Positions 1-9,283 are shown, counted from the first letter of the stretch. The stretch is 37,074 nt of DNA from CAZBBC01 sp964489835 (GCA_964489835.1 CAZBBC010000028.1:1-37074), one strand, 5' to 3'. Translations and numbers: made by a program. The notes: generated by a model from the sequence alone, not told the origin.

Positions 1-167
1 TTTCAAGAGAAGGTTGAAAATGCGGCTTAGACGCAGGTTTGGGGATGAGTTTTTTTAATCCTTAACTGAAACATTTCTATCAAACCGGACACTTATGATA
101 ATAAACTCTAATTTAAGATATATTCTCAGAAATATCTTGTTGAGAATAAACACAAGGAAGGACTCTG
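1..167. other. Left-edge intergenic stretch
   Basis: No complete gene is visible. On the plus strand short open frames run in from the left edge and stop at about 30 and 58, so a C-terminal tail of a truncated gene is possible but cannot be identified. Downstream of the minus-strand nuclease gene there is a weak inverted repeat, ATTCTCA / TGAGAAT, around 123-148. It could help end that transcript, but no clear T-run follows it. Confidence 0.3.
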
Positions 168-719
168 TTAAGAACCGGATTCAATTTTTTTAATTTGATC
201 ACGTAATTCTGCGGCCCGTTCATATTCTTCATTTTCTACAGCCTTCTGAAGATCCTGTTTCAATTTATCCAATTGATTGGTCACTGATTCATAGGTATAG
301 GTCTTCTTCTCTTTCTCTTCTTCATCGGGTTCATATGAACCAACATTCATCACTTCCTCATCCACAAAGATTGGAATCGTCATTCTCACCGCCATTGCGA
401 TGGCATCGCTTGGCCTGGCATCAACATCCCAATATTTTAATTTCTTTTTTAAACGTATGATTGCATAATAGGTATTATTTTTCAATTCAGTGATAAGAAC
501 GCTATCCATTTTTGCGCCGCAAGATTCCAATATGCTCAATGTTAAATCATGGGTGATCGGACGTGGTGGCTTTATATTTTCTAAACCAAGGGCAATTGAC
601 TGTGCTTCATACTCGCCAATAACTATCGGTAAGGTTCGATCCCCGTTCTTCTCCTTGAGAATAATACCACTGGCTTGTGATTGGGTCAGGAATATTCCAT
701 TTACATTTACTTCAATCAA
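168..719 (-). CDS. Bifunctional nuclease family protein (DUF151) with C-terminal UVR motif
   Basis: The 183-residue protein has the DUF151/BFN fold over residues 1-125, with the family signature DARPSDAIAMAVR at 100-112. A charged linker follows, then a C-terminal UvrB/UvrC (UVR) motif at about 147-181 (ENEEYERAAELRDQIKKIE). Members of this family have been described as nucleases acting on DNA and RNA, and the UVR motif usually mediates protein interaction. The start codon appears to be TTG, preceded closely by GGAACAGG. Its start lies 20 bp after the stop of the NifU-domain gene, so the two are probably co-transcribed. Family assignment is secure; the physiological substrate is unknown. Confidence 0.85.
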   Translation of the reverse strand: MIEVNVNGIFLTQSQASGIILKEKNGDRTLPIVIGEYEAQSIALGLENIKPPRPITHDLTLSILESCGAKMDSVLITELKNNTYYAIIRLKKKLKYWDVDARPSDAIAMAVRMTIPIFVDEEVMNVGSYEPDEEEKEKKTYTYESVTNQLDKLKQDLQKAVENEEYERAAELRDQIKKIESGS

Positions 720-739
720 CCTGTTCCAAACTTTCTTAT

Positions 740-1000
740 TTAGTGATCAATTGCCTCAACGGAGGTAACTTCAGGTACCTGTGTCTTTAATATTCTTTCG
801 ATCCCCTGCTGAAGCGTTATTTTGGACATTGGGCAATCACCACAATTGCCGGTTAATTTAACCAGTACCTTGCCATTTTCATCTACATCAATTAATTCCA
901 CATCTCCACCATCGGCCTGTAGACCTGGTCGCACACTTTCCAATGCTCTTAATACTCTGTCTTTCATTTTCTGTTTTTCCCGTGTATCACTTCTATTCAT
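740..1000 (-). CDS. NifU C-terminal-domain protein (Fe-S scaffold)
   Basis: This 86-residue protein is essentially one NifU C-terminal (Nfu) domain. The paired cysteines C53 and C56 in GNCGDCPMSKITLQQGIERIL-type context would hold a transient [4Fe-4S] cluster at a dimer interface. The preceding ADGGDVELIDVDENGKV segment is also characteristic. Such proteins deliver Fe-S clusters in the cytoplasm. No Shine-Dalgarno is visible before the ATG, and a TATAAT-like box lies only about 10 bases upstream, so a very short leader or the internal Met12 start is possible. It precedes the bifunctional nuclease by 20 bp. Confidence 0.88.
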   Translation of the reverse strand: MNRSDTREKQKMKDRVLRALESVRPGLQADGGDVELIDVDENGKVLVKLTGNCGDCPMSKITLQQGIERILKTQVPEVTSVEAIDH

Positions 1001-1334
1001 TATTGAAAAATTATAAAAATATACTACAAAGTCAATGGCCTTTTTAAATTTTGTATTTTTTTCTCCACTTATAGAACGTATTTAACCGTAAAGCGCGCCG
1101 GGTAAATGCAAAACCCATAAGGAGAAAGATATAACAACCAGTACTTATAATCATCGACCATAATTATAATAATCGTGTTTGAACCTTGTACTGAATTAAA
1201 TTAAATTAAAGACTTATAATTCTACGATGTCGAGATTATAAATCTGTTTCTATCTTTTATATATCGGACGAATGATGTCTATTCTTTAACGAATACGGCA
1301 ATGAATGTGACTGTCAGATCAAGAAGGAGAATCC
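1001..1334. other. Divergent intergenic region, no gene
   Basis: This 334-bp AT-rich spacer separates the minus-strand NifU gene from the plus-strand phosphomutase gene and must hold both promoters. I see no open frame with coding character. A short tandem repeat, ATTAA repeated, lies near 1195-1210. A good AAGGAG ribosome binding site at about 1323-1329 sets the downstream phosphomutase start. Confidence 0.5.
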
Positions 1335-2696
1335 ATGATGAATCCTTATATATTCAGGGAATACGATATCCGCGGTGTCATTAATAAAGATTTTACGGAT
1401 CCTGTTTTATCCCGGCTTGGTAAGGGATTTGGAACCTATTTTAAGCGTGCAGGGGTTCAAAGCATTTCAATCGGCGGCGATATCAGATTATCCACGCCAC
1501 ACATCCGTGATATTTTGATCGAAGAAATTACAAAATGCGGTATCCATGTTTTTGATATTGGTCCGGTTCCCACACCCGTTCAATATTTCAGCATGTTTAC
1601 ACTGCCGGTTGAGGGTGGGATTATGATTACCGGGAGCCACAATCCTCCGGATTACAACGGATTTAAACTTACCTTGCGTAAAGAACCGATCTTCGGGAAA
1701 GATATCCAAAAAATAAAAACGATTATTACCTCGGAAAAATTCAGCCGTGGTCATAGTTCCACTGAAAAGGTTTACCTAATCGACGAGTATATCAATCACA
1801 TAAAAAATAATATTGAGATCAAACGACCGTTGAATATCATATTGGACTCGGGAAATGGTGCAGCAGGACCTGTTGCCCAGCCTCTTTTTAAATCCCTCGG
1901 ACTGGACGTTATTGATTTATTCCCTGAACCCGATGGAAATTTTCCAAACCATCATCCGGATCCTACGGTTCCTGAAAATATCCAGACCTTGATATCCCAA
2001 GTAAAAAAGCGCAAGGCAGACTTTGGCGTTGGTTACGATGGGGACGGAGATCGTATCGGTGTCGTTGATGAGAACGGGCAGATTATCTGGGGAGATCGGT
2101 TATTGATTATATTCAGTCGCGATATTCTGCGCACCCATCCCGGGGCTCCGATCATTTTTGAAGTAAAATGTTCCCAGGCTTTACCGGAAATGATTGAGAA
2201 ATTTGGTGGAAAACCGGTAATGTGGAAAACAGGACATTCCCTTTTAAAAAAGAAAATGAAAGAGATCAATTCGCCACTTGCCGGTGAGATGAGTGGTCAT
2301 CTGTTTTTCGCCGATCGCTATTTTGGATATGATGATGCCATCTACGCTTCCGCCCGCCTGGCGGAACTGCTATCCAAAACGGATGGTAAGTTGTCAGATT
2401 TACTTTCAGATGTGCCAACTTACTTTAATACACCGGAGATTCGGGCAGAAACTACTTCTGATCCAATTAAATTTGAGATCGCCCGCAAAGCAGCAGACTA
2501 CTTTTCAAAACATTACGAGGTCATCAGTATTGACGGTGTTCGTATATTGTTCGGTGATGGCTGGGGGTTGGTAAGAGCCTCCAATACCCAACCCGTTCTC
2601 GTTCTGAGATTTGAGGCGAAAACAGAAGAGCGACTGGAGGAAATTAAAAAATTGGTTATTGATAAATTGAAAGAATTTGGGGAAATCCGAATATAA
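1335..2696 (+). CDS. Phosphomannomutase/phosphoglucomutase
   Basis: The 453-residue protein is a full-length alpha-D-phosphohexomutase. All four diagnostic loops are present: the phosphoserine loop GIMITGSHNPPDYNGFKL with Ser101, the Mg-binding loop GYDGDGDR (233-240), the sugar-binding loop GEMSGH (317-322), and the phosphate-binding loop RASNTQP (414-420). It interconverts hexose 1- and 6-phosphates for envelope polysaccharide precursors. The GEMSGH loop and overall length fit the AlgC/ManB subgroup (PMM/PGM), though mannose versus glucose preference cannot be read from sequence. AAGGAG lies 6 bases upstream of ATG ATG. Confidence 0.93.
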   Translation: MMNPYIFREYDIRGVINKDFTDPVLSRLGKGFGTYFKRAGVQSISIGGDIRLSTPHIRDILIEEITKCGIHVFDIGPVPTPVQYFSMFTLPVEGGIMITGSHNPPDYNGFKLTLRKEPIFGKDIQKIKTIITSEKFSRGHSSTEKVYLIDEYINHIKNNIEIKRPLNIILDSGNGAAGPVAQPLFKSLGLDVIDLFPEPDGNFPNHHPDPTVPENIQTLISQVKKRKADFGVGYDGDGDRIGVVDENGQIIWGDRLLIIFSRDILRTHPGAPIIFEVKCSQALPEMIEKFGGKPVMWKTGHSLLKKKMKEINSPLAGEMSGHLFFADRYFGYDDAIYASARLAELLSKTDGKLSDLLSDVPTYFNTPEIRAETTSDPIKFEIARKAADYFSKHYEVISIDGVRILFGDGWGLVRASNTQPVLVLRFEAKTEERLEEIKKLVIDKLKEFGEIRI

Positions 2697-2707
2697 AGAA
2701 GCGAAGA

Positions 2708-2830
2708 GCGTGAAGCGTGTAGGGGCATGGCGTGCCATGCCCGATGGGTATAAGGTATATGGGCAAATAGATTGACGCGTGAAACATGTAGAGACGCATT
2801 GCAATGCGTCTCTGGTATAAGGTTTAGAGA
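2708..2830. repeat. Two tandem copies of a palindrome-bearing intergenic repeat
   Basis: Two related units start at 2708 and 2777 with GCGTGAAG/A and share the frame GTGTAG/ATGTAG ... GGTATAAGG. Each carries a different palindrome. Unit one has GGGCATGGC-GT-GCCATGCCC at 2723-2742. Unit two has a perfect 24-bp palindrome at 2790-2813, with half AGAGACGCATTG. Conserved flanks with a swapped palindromic core resemble REP/MITE-type short repeats. They lie between two plus-strand genes and may form RNA hairpins. Confidence 0.75.
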
Positions 2831-2879
2831 ATTGCTGAAACGGGTCGGTGACACGGATGAGAAGAAATGAGATAAAATC

Positions 2880-3674
2880 ATGTTAAATTTAGCCATAAAA
2901 GCAGCAACAACCGCTGCCGGCATATTAAAAGAAAATTTTGGAAAAATCAGTTCCACTGATATCCGGGTAAAAAGCCGGAATGATTTTCTGACATTTGTCG
3001 ATGAGAAAACCGAGGATAAAATAATCGGGATCATTCGATCGGAGTACCCTGCCCACTCGTTTCTGGCTGAAGAAAGCGGAAGTTACGTACAAAAAAGCGA
3101 CTATGAATGGATCATTGATCCATTGGACGGGACTAAGAATTATATTACCGGGATTCCGATCTTTGCCATATCCATTGCCCTCCGGTACAAGATGAATATT
3201 CAATTAGGCGTCATTTATGACCCCATGAGAGAGGAGCTCTTTTTTGCCGAAAGGAACAAGGGAGCTTTTTTAAATCAAAATCGTATTCAAGTCAGTGATA
3301 ATGACCGATTAGAAAACTGTTTACTCGCGACCGGTTTTCCTTTTAAAAATAAGCAATTCCTGCCGATCTACATGCATTGCTTTCAAGATTTATTTCGGTA
3401 TTGCAGCGGCATGCGACGGATGGGTGCAGCTGCTATTGATCTTGCCTATCTTGCTGCCGGCCGATTTGACGGTTTCTGGGAGATCGGTTTAAGCCCCTGG
3501 GATGTAGCTGCCGGCGCACTGATTATTGAAGAGGCTGGTGGACGTATCACGGATTTTTGGGGCGAGGTTTCTTACCTTAACAATGCATACACCGTTGCCA
3601 GTAATGGGAAGATTCATGCTAAGTTATTGAAAATTATTCAAAAACATTTTAAAGAATATATTAAAATTCCGTAA
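2880..3674 (+). CDS. Inositol monophosphatase family phosphatase
   Basis: The 264-residue protein has the metal-binding motifs of the Li-sensitive phosphatase superfamily: FLAEESG (61-67), DPLDGTKNY (80-88, family consensus DPLDGTxNF) and SPWDVAAGALIIEEAGG (205-221). Length matches bacterial SuhB/IMPase proteins. The reaction would be Mg-dependent hydrolysis of a small phosphate monoester. Family members also act on fructose-1,6-bisphosphate or 3'-phosphoadenosine phosphate, so the substrate is uncertain. It follows the phosphomutase by 183 bp containing palindromic repeats. The ribosome binding site is weak. Confidence 0.88.
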   Translation: MLNLAIKAATTAAGILKENFGKISSTDIRVKSRNDFLTFVDEKTEDKIIGIIRSEYPAHSFLAEESGSYVQKSDYEWIIDPLDGTKNYITGIPIFAISIALRYKMNIQLGVIYDPMREELFFAERNKGAFLNQNRIQVSDNDRLENCLLATGFPFKNKQFLPIYMHCFQDLFRYCSGMRRMGAAAIDLAYLAAGRFDGFWEIGLSPWDVAAGALIIEEAGGRITDFWGEVSYLNNAYTVASNGKIHAKLLKIIQKHFKEYIKIP

Positions 3675-3800
3675 TTTCCATTAAAAAGATAGCCACAGAG
3701 GCCGCCGGACGGTGGCGAATCCGCCGCGGCAGGCATGTACAGAGACTTTTTATAAATAGTTCCGTTCAGAATATTTAAATAAGGATTAAAAGGAAAAATA

Positions 3801-4847
3801 ATGAAATCAGTTCGATACGTTGCAGATGAATCAAGCCGGGGTGAATTAGCCCTGATGGCCTGTGAGTCCGGCAAACCCCTGGCGAAACGTATTATTAAAC
3901 ATCTTAATAAGGTTATTAAAAGAAAGACGCCGAAATCCGGATTGACGTTGGTAAATAGCGAAGAGGTGACCTTTGCCAACCAGGAAATCAAAACAGTGAT
4001 CAAGGATAATATACGGGGAGCTGATCTATATATCGTGCAGTCCGTCGATGATCCCCTCTCTCAAAAGAGTATCAATGATAATTTGCTGGCACTATTAACC
4101 GCTGTCAGTGCCGCCTATCAGTCCGATGCTGATTCTGTCACTATTATCCTCCCTCAATTTCCATATTCAAGGCAAGAACGTAAAAAAACACGTGAAGGGA
4201 TCACCGCCAAACAGATCGCTTCTTTCCTGGAGATTTCAGGTGCAGACCGGGTGATCACCCTGGACATTCATGCTGAGGCGATTCAGGGTTTCTTTAACCG
4301 GGCAAAACTTGAAGATCTTCATGCATCAAATACTCTTATTAGGTATTTCAAAAAACACTTCCCCATCAAGAATCTGCTGGTTGCTGCCGCTGACATTGGT
4401 GGGGCCGAAAAGGCGCGATACTATTCAAATCGTCTGCAAACCGATATGGCTATCGTCGATAAGGCCCGGGACTATTCCAAAACCAGTGTTGTTGACAGTA
4501 TGCGGTTGGTGGGAAATGTGTCTGGTAAGGACGTGCTTATCCCTGATGATATGATAAGCACCGGTGGTACTATCGTTAATGCAGCAAGACTGCTGAAATT
4601 ACACAATGCAAAAAATATTTATATTGCCTGCAGCCTGCCTTTCTTTAATCATCCGGCACTTGAAATAATGCAGGAAGCCTATGACAATGGGGATATTACG
4701 TGTGTTATGGGTACCGATGCCGTATACTGGGGAGAAGCGTTCATAAAAAAAACACCCTGGTATCATGAGGTGTCTGTTGCTCCCTTATTTGCTCAGGTTA
4801 TTTATAATATCAACACAAAACAATCAGTTTCACAACTGCTTCGCTGA
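3801..4847 (+). CDS. prs: Ribose-phosphate pyrophosphokinase (PRPP synthetase)
   Basis: The 348-residue enzyme makes PRPP from ribose 5-phosphate and ATP for nucleotide, His and Trp synthesis. It shows the ATP/Mg region FPYSRQERK (120-128), the binding motif VITLDIHAEAIQGFF (151-165) and the PRPP loop DDMISTGGT (249-257). It is about 30 residues longer than the usual 315-320, mainly through a longer N-terminal region and small insertions, so it belongs to an atypical subgroup. AAGGA lies before ATG. It ends in an ordinary TGA, which shows that TGA is read as stop in this genome. An intrinsic terminator follows. Confidence 0.92.
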   Translation: MKSVRYVADESSRGELALMACESGKPLAKRIIKHLNKVIKRKTPKSGLTLVNSEEVTFANQEIKTVIKDNIRGADLYIVQSVDDPLSQKSINDNLLALLTAVSAAYQSDADSVTIILPQFPYSRQERKKTREGITAKQIASFLEISGADRVITLDIHAEAIQGFFNRAKLEDLHASNTLIRYFKKHFPIKNLLVAAADIGGAEKARYYSNRLQTDMAIVDKARDYSKTSVVDSMRLVGNVSGKDVLIPDDMISTGGTIVNAARLLKLHNAKNIYIACSLPFFNHPALEIMQEAYDNGDITCVMGTDAVYWGEAFIKKTPWYHEVSVAPLFAQVIYNINTKQSVSQLLR

Positions 4848-4884
4848 TCGGTATTCATCAAACGAATAAAAAAGGGGACTAAGG

Positions 4885-4920
4885 GGTTGTAAAAATTTTA
4901 ATTATCCTATAACCTTTTTT
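4885..4920 (+). terminator. Intrinsic terminator after the PRPP synthetase gene
   Basis: GGTTGTA (4885-4891) pairs with TATAACC (4908-4914, one G-U pair) and six T residues follow directly. It lies 38 bases after the prs stop codon. Confidence 0.55.
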
Positions 4921-4937
4921 GATAGACACCCCCCCCA

Positions 4938-5022
4938 CCCCCTTTTCTAAGGGGGAGTTAAATAATTGATTTCATAGAAGTTATTGAATCTGACCTTAAG
5001 ATTTGTGAATAATTCAGGCTAA
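4938..5022. repeat. Dispersed repeat copy 1 (partner at 36720-36806) with C/G hairpin
   Basis: A perfect hairpin CCCCCTT-TTCT-AAGGGGG lies at 4938-4955. The following sequence to about 5022 matches 36720-36806 in the same orientation, including CCTTAAGATTTGTGAATAAT and TCAGGCTAAT (copy two CCTTAAGAGTTGTGAATTAA, TCAGGCTAAA). I estimate about 70% identity by eye. The 3' end overlaps the stop codon of the lipoprotein cytochrome gene. Confidence 0.6.
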
Positions 5023-6020
5023 TAAACATCTACAAAACCATTAATATGTTTGTCCTTATCAATGATATTATTATTTTCATCCACCACGGTATAATGACAA
5101 CTGGCACAGTCCGGTCGTTGAATATGACCCGTGGGAGGCAGTCCATGACAAGTGCCGCACGCCGATAATCCTTCACCCACTGCTGTCCAGTCCATCACCG
5201 GATTGTTTCCGGTCATCACGGAATCACTATACATATCCTGGTTAACACTTTCATCCCGCTTTAATGCAAAATTTCCATGACAGTAAACATTCGAGCAATT
5301 GTACGAATTGAAATTATAGACAGGTGTCAATTTTCCCCAGTTTGTAGCGATGGGTGTGAATTCAATACTAACAGCACCATTGATATGATTGGGATCACCA
5401 AAATGATCAATATCGGCATGACACATCTGACAATCCTGCGCAAATGCGGTTGACCGGGATGAATTCTTCAGATGAGACTGATGAGCACCAACTCCCGGCG
5501 CGGTTGTTTCAACATGGTTATCCAGATCTATTGGCGGCGCCCAGGTGGTCAGATCTGAGACTGGCGCTGCGCCGCTACCATGACAGGTATTGCAGGCTTC
5601 CGGTCCTCCGGACTGCTTGTGACAGTTGAAACATGATACGCCACTGGAACCGCCGGTATAATTAACGCCATGACATGTTTTACAGCGTTGCATTGACCAA
5701 TTGCTATTCTTTATATACGCAGCATGAGAAAGGGTGCTTGTTGGTGATGTCCATTCCGCCGGGTGTGGATAATCGGCATGGCAACCGGCACAGCTAATAC
5801 CACTCTCACCACCGGAATAATCATTACCATGGCAGGAGGTACAGAAATCAGATCCGACCTGCAGTACTTTCTTTCCATGGAAATTAGAGGTACCCTGTTC
5901 ATTCCAACCCAAGGGATGAGTCACACTTTCAACAGGTTCTGCATTTTCAGAACAAGCGCTGATTAAAAATAAGAAAATGCCAAGCATAAAAAAATATGTA
6001 ATCTTCAATGTATCCCTCAC
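5019..6020 (-). CDS. Lipoprotein multihaem cytochrome with CX4CH...CXXCH (Geobacter-type) domain
   Basis: This protein of 333 residues (GTG start) or 329 residues (TTG at 6008, better placed behind GAGGG) begins with a lipoprotein signal ending LISAC. It has eight CxxCH motifs plus CSNVYCH, a CX4CH motif. The order CSNVYCH ... CGTCHGLPP is the signature of a repeat domain first defined in Geobacter sulfurreducens cytochromes. It should be a lipid-anchored, probably outer-membrane or surface, electron-transfer protein. It follows the 19-haem c/b fusion by 28 bp and is likely co-transcribed. No catalytic domain is visible, and the final electron acceptor cannot be inferred. Confidence 0.85.
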   Translation of the reverse strand: MRDTLKITYFFMLGIFLFLISACSENAEPVESVTHPLGWNEQGTSNFHGKKVLQVGSDFCTSCHGNDYSGGESGISCAGCHADYPHPAEWTSPTSTLSHAAYIKNSNWSMQRCKTCHGVNYTGGSSGVSCFNCHKQSGGPEACNTCHGSGAAPVSDLTTWAPPIDLDNHVETTAPGVGAHQSHLKNSSRSTAFAQDCQMCHADIDHFGDPNHINGAVSIEFTPIATNWGKLTPVYNFNSYNCSNVYCHGNFALKRDESVNQDMYSDSVMTGNNPVMDWTAVGEGLSACGTCHGLPPTGHIQRPDCASCHYTVVDENNNIIDKDKHINGFVDVY

Positions 6021-6048
6021 TTTTTTAAATAGAGATTTATGTAATTAA

Positions 6049-8817
6049 TTAATTATATCCAAATAAAACGGAGTAGATGATCAGGCCGATTAGTGTTATT
6101 CCTATTAACAGCGCTGTATAGCCAAAAACCGTGATTACTTTTTGTTTTTTTTCTGAGATCTGATCTTTAATTATCCGCTTACGTAACTCTCCGCTATTTT
6201 TTAGTGCTTCATATTCACGTGGCCGATCATTTTTATATTCTTCCAACGGTACCAGTCCGCTAAATATTACCTTATCCATTGGAAATGCTTCCGGGCGCAG
6301 GTGTGTATTAAAAAAATGTATGGTGAAGATAAAACCAACCGCTAACAAAGCTTCATCACTATGAACAATAGCGGCTACATTTATCATCCAGCCCGGTAGT
6401 ACATAAGTAAAATATTCAGGATACCATTTGATGAGACCGGAGAGACCGATAATAGCCACACCCCAGAATACGGCAAAATAGTCAAATTTTTCCCAATAGG
6501 TCCATCGGCCATAAGCTGGCCGCGGGCCCAGACCAAAAAACCATTTCATGGTTGCCCAAAAATCCTTTATATCTTGTAAATTAAACATAATTGAATCATT
6601 GCTGAAGATAAATTTAATCAGACCGACCTTCTGCTGCCGTTTCTCTTTGATCAGCGAATACAGATGATACCCAAAATAACCAAAGGTTATAATTGCTGCC
6701 GTTCGGTGGATCAGGCCGGCATTATGAGCACCGCCAAATAAATCCGCTATAAATTGTGCCCAAGGCATGGTTGAAAATTTTATTGCCATTCCGGTCAAAG
6801 CTAATAAAATAAAACTGATGATAACAAATATATGTGTAACTCTTTGTGCGGTTGAAAAACGTCGTATATAATATCTGCCTTCTTGCTTCGCTTCTTGCTT
6901 TCGCTTGAACATTTGCCGCATGGAACGCGGCAGCCACAATAATGTATGTAATCCAAAAAATCCAAAAACACCGATCAGGAGCGACGTCATAAACCAATAG
7001 GTATAATATAAAATCGGATATTTTACTTTATCGTGATGGGTGGCATGAGTTAAATAACCGGCAAATCTTTCATTCGCATTGCTATGGCACTGCTGACAGG
7101 TGGCAACGACATTTTTAAATCCCACTTTAGAATCCGGATCATCTACGTTTAAAATATTATGGGCACCATGACAATCGGAACATTTGGCGGCTTTTAAATA
7201 ACCAAGAGAATACGCTTTCCCATGCATGGTATCAAAATATGTTTCCGACAGATCCTTATGACAGTTACCGCACTGTTCAGTTACTTCAAACACAAATTTA
7301 TCCTGAGCAACAGCAGAAATTGTATGTGAGTTGTGACAATCACTACATGTTGGCAGTTTTTGCTTTATGTGGTCATCTGGGGAAAAGTGAATACTCTTTA
7401 TGAATTCCTTATAGATACCCCGGTGGCAAGTGGAACAAGTAGCCGGAACATTCTTATGATAGACACTGGAACTGGGATCATCCTCGGATAGAATCAGATG
7501 CGTATTATGACAATCGGTGCAAATGGCACTTGGAAGAAGTCCTTTTTTTGTCAGACCTTCCCCGTGGACGCTGGTAGAATAATCTGTGAATGCATTGGTT
7601 TGATGCAGTTTAGCCTGGGATGCTTTTCCATCATCTTTATGACACTCTCCACATAATTTTGGTATTCCTGCCCGGTATGTTGATGCCTCTTCATCCAGGT
7701 GTGATTTAACCTTGTGATCCCCGTGACAATGAACACAATAGGGTACATTTTTATCGCCCGCCAGGAAGGCCTCGCCATGGCCGCTGGAATAGTATTCGCG
7801 TGATATTTTTGCGTGACAGGTTGAACAATCAATTTTCCCGGCGGTAGTACAGGGCCGTTTTAACCGGGGATTTACATCTGAATGACATTTAACACAGGGG
7901 ATATTTCGGTGTCTTGATTCAGACAAATCCTCTCTTTTTACCACAAGCGATATTTTTTTACCATCAATAACCTTGTGAACATTCGACTGCTCATGACATC
8001 GGAGACAGGAGCGATCGGAAATATTCAAAGCAACCGATTCTTTCCGCACCTCGTGCGGTAAATGACAATCCGTACAGGCAGGAATCGCTCCCGGCTTGGA
8101 TTCCCAGAGTTCTCCGCGAATGATCTGCGTATGTACTTCCTCAATGCGTGAATGACATTTCATGCAGGTCGCGGCGATATTCTGTCTTGAGACCGATGAT
8201 TTAGCAAAACTTCTGGGCAAAATCATATGACTTTCATGACAGTCGGTACAAGTTGCTGTGACGATCAGGCCTTTTTTGAACATCCCTTCACCATGCATAC
8301 TCTGACTGTAATTTTCAATGATGTTGTGCTCAGAAATATTGTATACATTTGCCACCGGTGCCCCTTCACGGTGACATTTACCGCATAAATAGGGAATGTG
8401 CATCTTATAAATCGGAGATTTTACATCTTCTGCAGAGCGAATATCATGTTTTCCATGACATTCGGCACAATCGGGTGCATATGGTGCTTTCTTTTTTAAT
8501 GCCTGTCCGTGAATTCCGGCATCAAAATCCAGGCGTTCATCATCATGACATTCACCACAATTGACGGCCGTTAATTGTTCCGGATGAGGGAAATCTTCGA
8601 CATCAGCATCCGGATGACAGTCAATACATTCCATATCCATATGAACCGAACCGCTGAATATCTTATCATCTACAAACAGGGAAATCTTTTGACCCCGACG
8701 CTCGGTGGTCAGGTCTTCATCGGAATGACAATCTAAACATGCGTCATTATCTGCCATCGAAAACGAACTTAGCAGAAAAAAAGAAAATAATACCGGACAC
8801 ATTCTGAATGAACGCAT
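6049..8817 (-). CDS. 19-haem cytochrome c / cytochrome b fusion (CbcL-like quinone-linked respiratory protein)
   Basis: The 922-residue protein has a signal peptide (residues 1-21), 19 CxxCH motifs between 27 and 579, and a C-terminal cytochrome-b region from about 600 to 920 with about six membrane segments and conserved His (for example RVTH, LIHRTAA, IVHSDEA). A periplasmic multihaem domain joined to a b-type quinone-reactive domain is the architecture of Geobacter CbcL, which has fewer c haems. The periplasmic part is internally repeated: 43-222 resembles 287-464, and a third partial copy lies at 524-578. It likely oxidises menaquinol and feeds periplasmic cytochromes, or works in reverse. 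A weak GGAA precedes the ATG; Met6 is an alternative start. Confidence 0.88.
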   Translation of the reverse strand: MRSFRMCPVLFSFFLLSSFSMADNDACLDCHSDEDLTTERRGQKISLFVDDKIFSGSVHMDMECIDCHPDADVEDFPHPEQLTAVNCGECHDDERLDFDAGIHGQALKKKAPYAPDCAECHGKHDIRSAEDVKSPIYKMHIPYLCGKCHREGAPVANVYNISEHNIIENYSQSMHGEGMFKKGLIVTATCTDCHESHMILPRSFAKSSVSRQNIAATCMKCHSRIEEVHTQIIRGELWESKPGAIPACTDCHLPHEVRKESVALNISDRSCLRCHEQSNVHKVIDGKKISLVVKREDLSESRHRNIPCVKCHSDVNPRLKRPCTTAGKIDCSTCHAKISREYYSSGHGEAFLAGDKNVPYCVHCHGDHKVKSHLDEEASTYRAGIPKLCGECHKDDGKASQAKLHQTNAFTDYSTSVHGEGLTKKGLLPSAICTDCHNTHLILSEDDPSSSVYHKNVPATCSTCHRGIYKEFIKSIHFSPDDHIKQKLPTCSDCHNSHTISAVAQDKFVFEVTEQCGNCHKDLSETYFDTMHGKAYSLGYLKAAKCSDCHGAHNILNVDDPDSKVGFKNVVATCQQCHSNANERFAGYLTHATHHDKVKYPILYYTYWFMTSLLIGVFGFFGLHTLLWLPRSMRQMFKRKQEAKQEGRYYIRRFSTAQRVTHIFVIISFILLALTGMAIKFSTMPWAQFIADLFGGAHNAGLIHRTAAIITFGYFGYHLYSLIKEKRQQKVGLIKFIFSNDSIMFNLQDIKDFWATMKWFFGLGPRPAYGRWTYWEKFDYFAVFWGVAIIGLSGLIKWYPEYFTYVLPGWMINVAAIVHSDEALLAVGFIFTIHFFNTHLRPEAFPMDKVIFSGLVPLEEYKNDRPREYEALKNSGELRKRIIKDQISEKKQKVITVFGYTALLIGITLIGLIIYSVLFGYN

Positions 8818-9283
8818 TATTCTATGATTCCGTATACATTAGCCAAAATAATTAATTGAAATCTCTTACACCGGAATAAGATTATTATCATGATCTAATC
8901 ATTCCGCAGCCCAAGGCTGCAAACAAATCAAAGACATAAGAAAAAAGACAAAAGAAAAAAGAATTTATTAACTACGGATTATCACGCCGAAAGGCGGATC
9001 CGCCTATCCCGTGTAACGGGATATACAACATGGCGGACACGAATTAACACAGATAAAAACTAAAATAATTATTTATAAATAGTCGCGTCGCTCCGCCTTA
9101 GCCTGTCCGGCGCAGACGGGCGAGAAATGAATAAGCCGAGTAGCAAAAATTTTACTAAAAAAACAAAGTTTTTTGATACAATAGCATAGCGCAGATTTCA
9201 AAGTACAAATGCCCGAAATTTTATTGACAGAATTTCTAAAATTGTGATTTGGAATTTATTTGATATTTGATATTTGTTATTTG
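8818..9283. repeat. Repeat-rich intergenic region with several palindromes
   Basis: This 466-bp spacer separates two cytochrome genes and has no credible gene. It contains a GCAGCC/GGCTGC hairpin (8906-8920), the palindrome GGCGGATCCGCC (8993-9004), the hairpin TATCCCGT-GTA-ACGGGATA (9005-9023), a CACGAATTAACACAGAT module (about 9030-9075) repeated in inverse orientation near 35000-35038, and an AT-rich module (9199-9286) repeated in inverse orientation at 26398-26487. The promoter of the 19-haem gene must lie here, but I cannot place it. Confidence 0.7.

Noticed and set aside
2505..3034. Overlapping antisense open frames across the phosphomutase and IMPase genes
   Set aside because: They are shadows of well-supported genes, with no homology features or ribosome binding sites.
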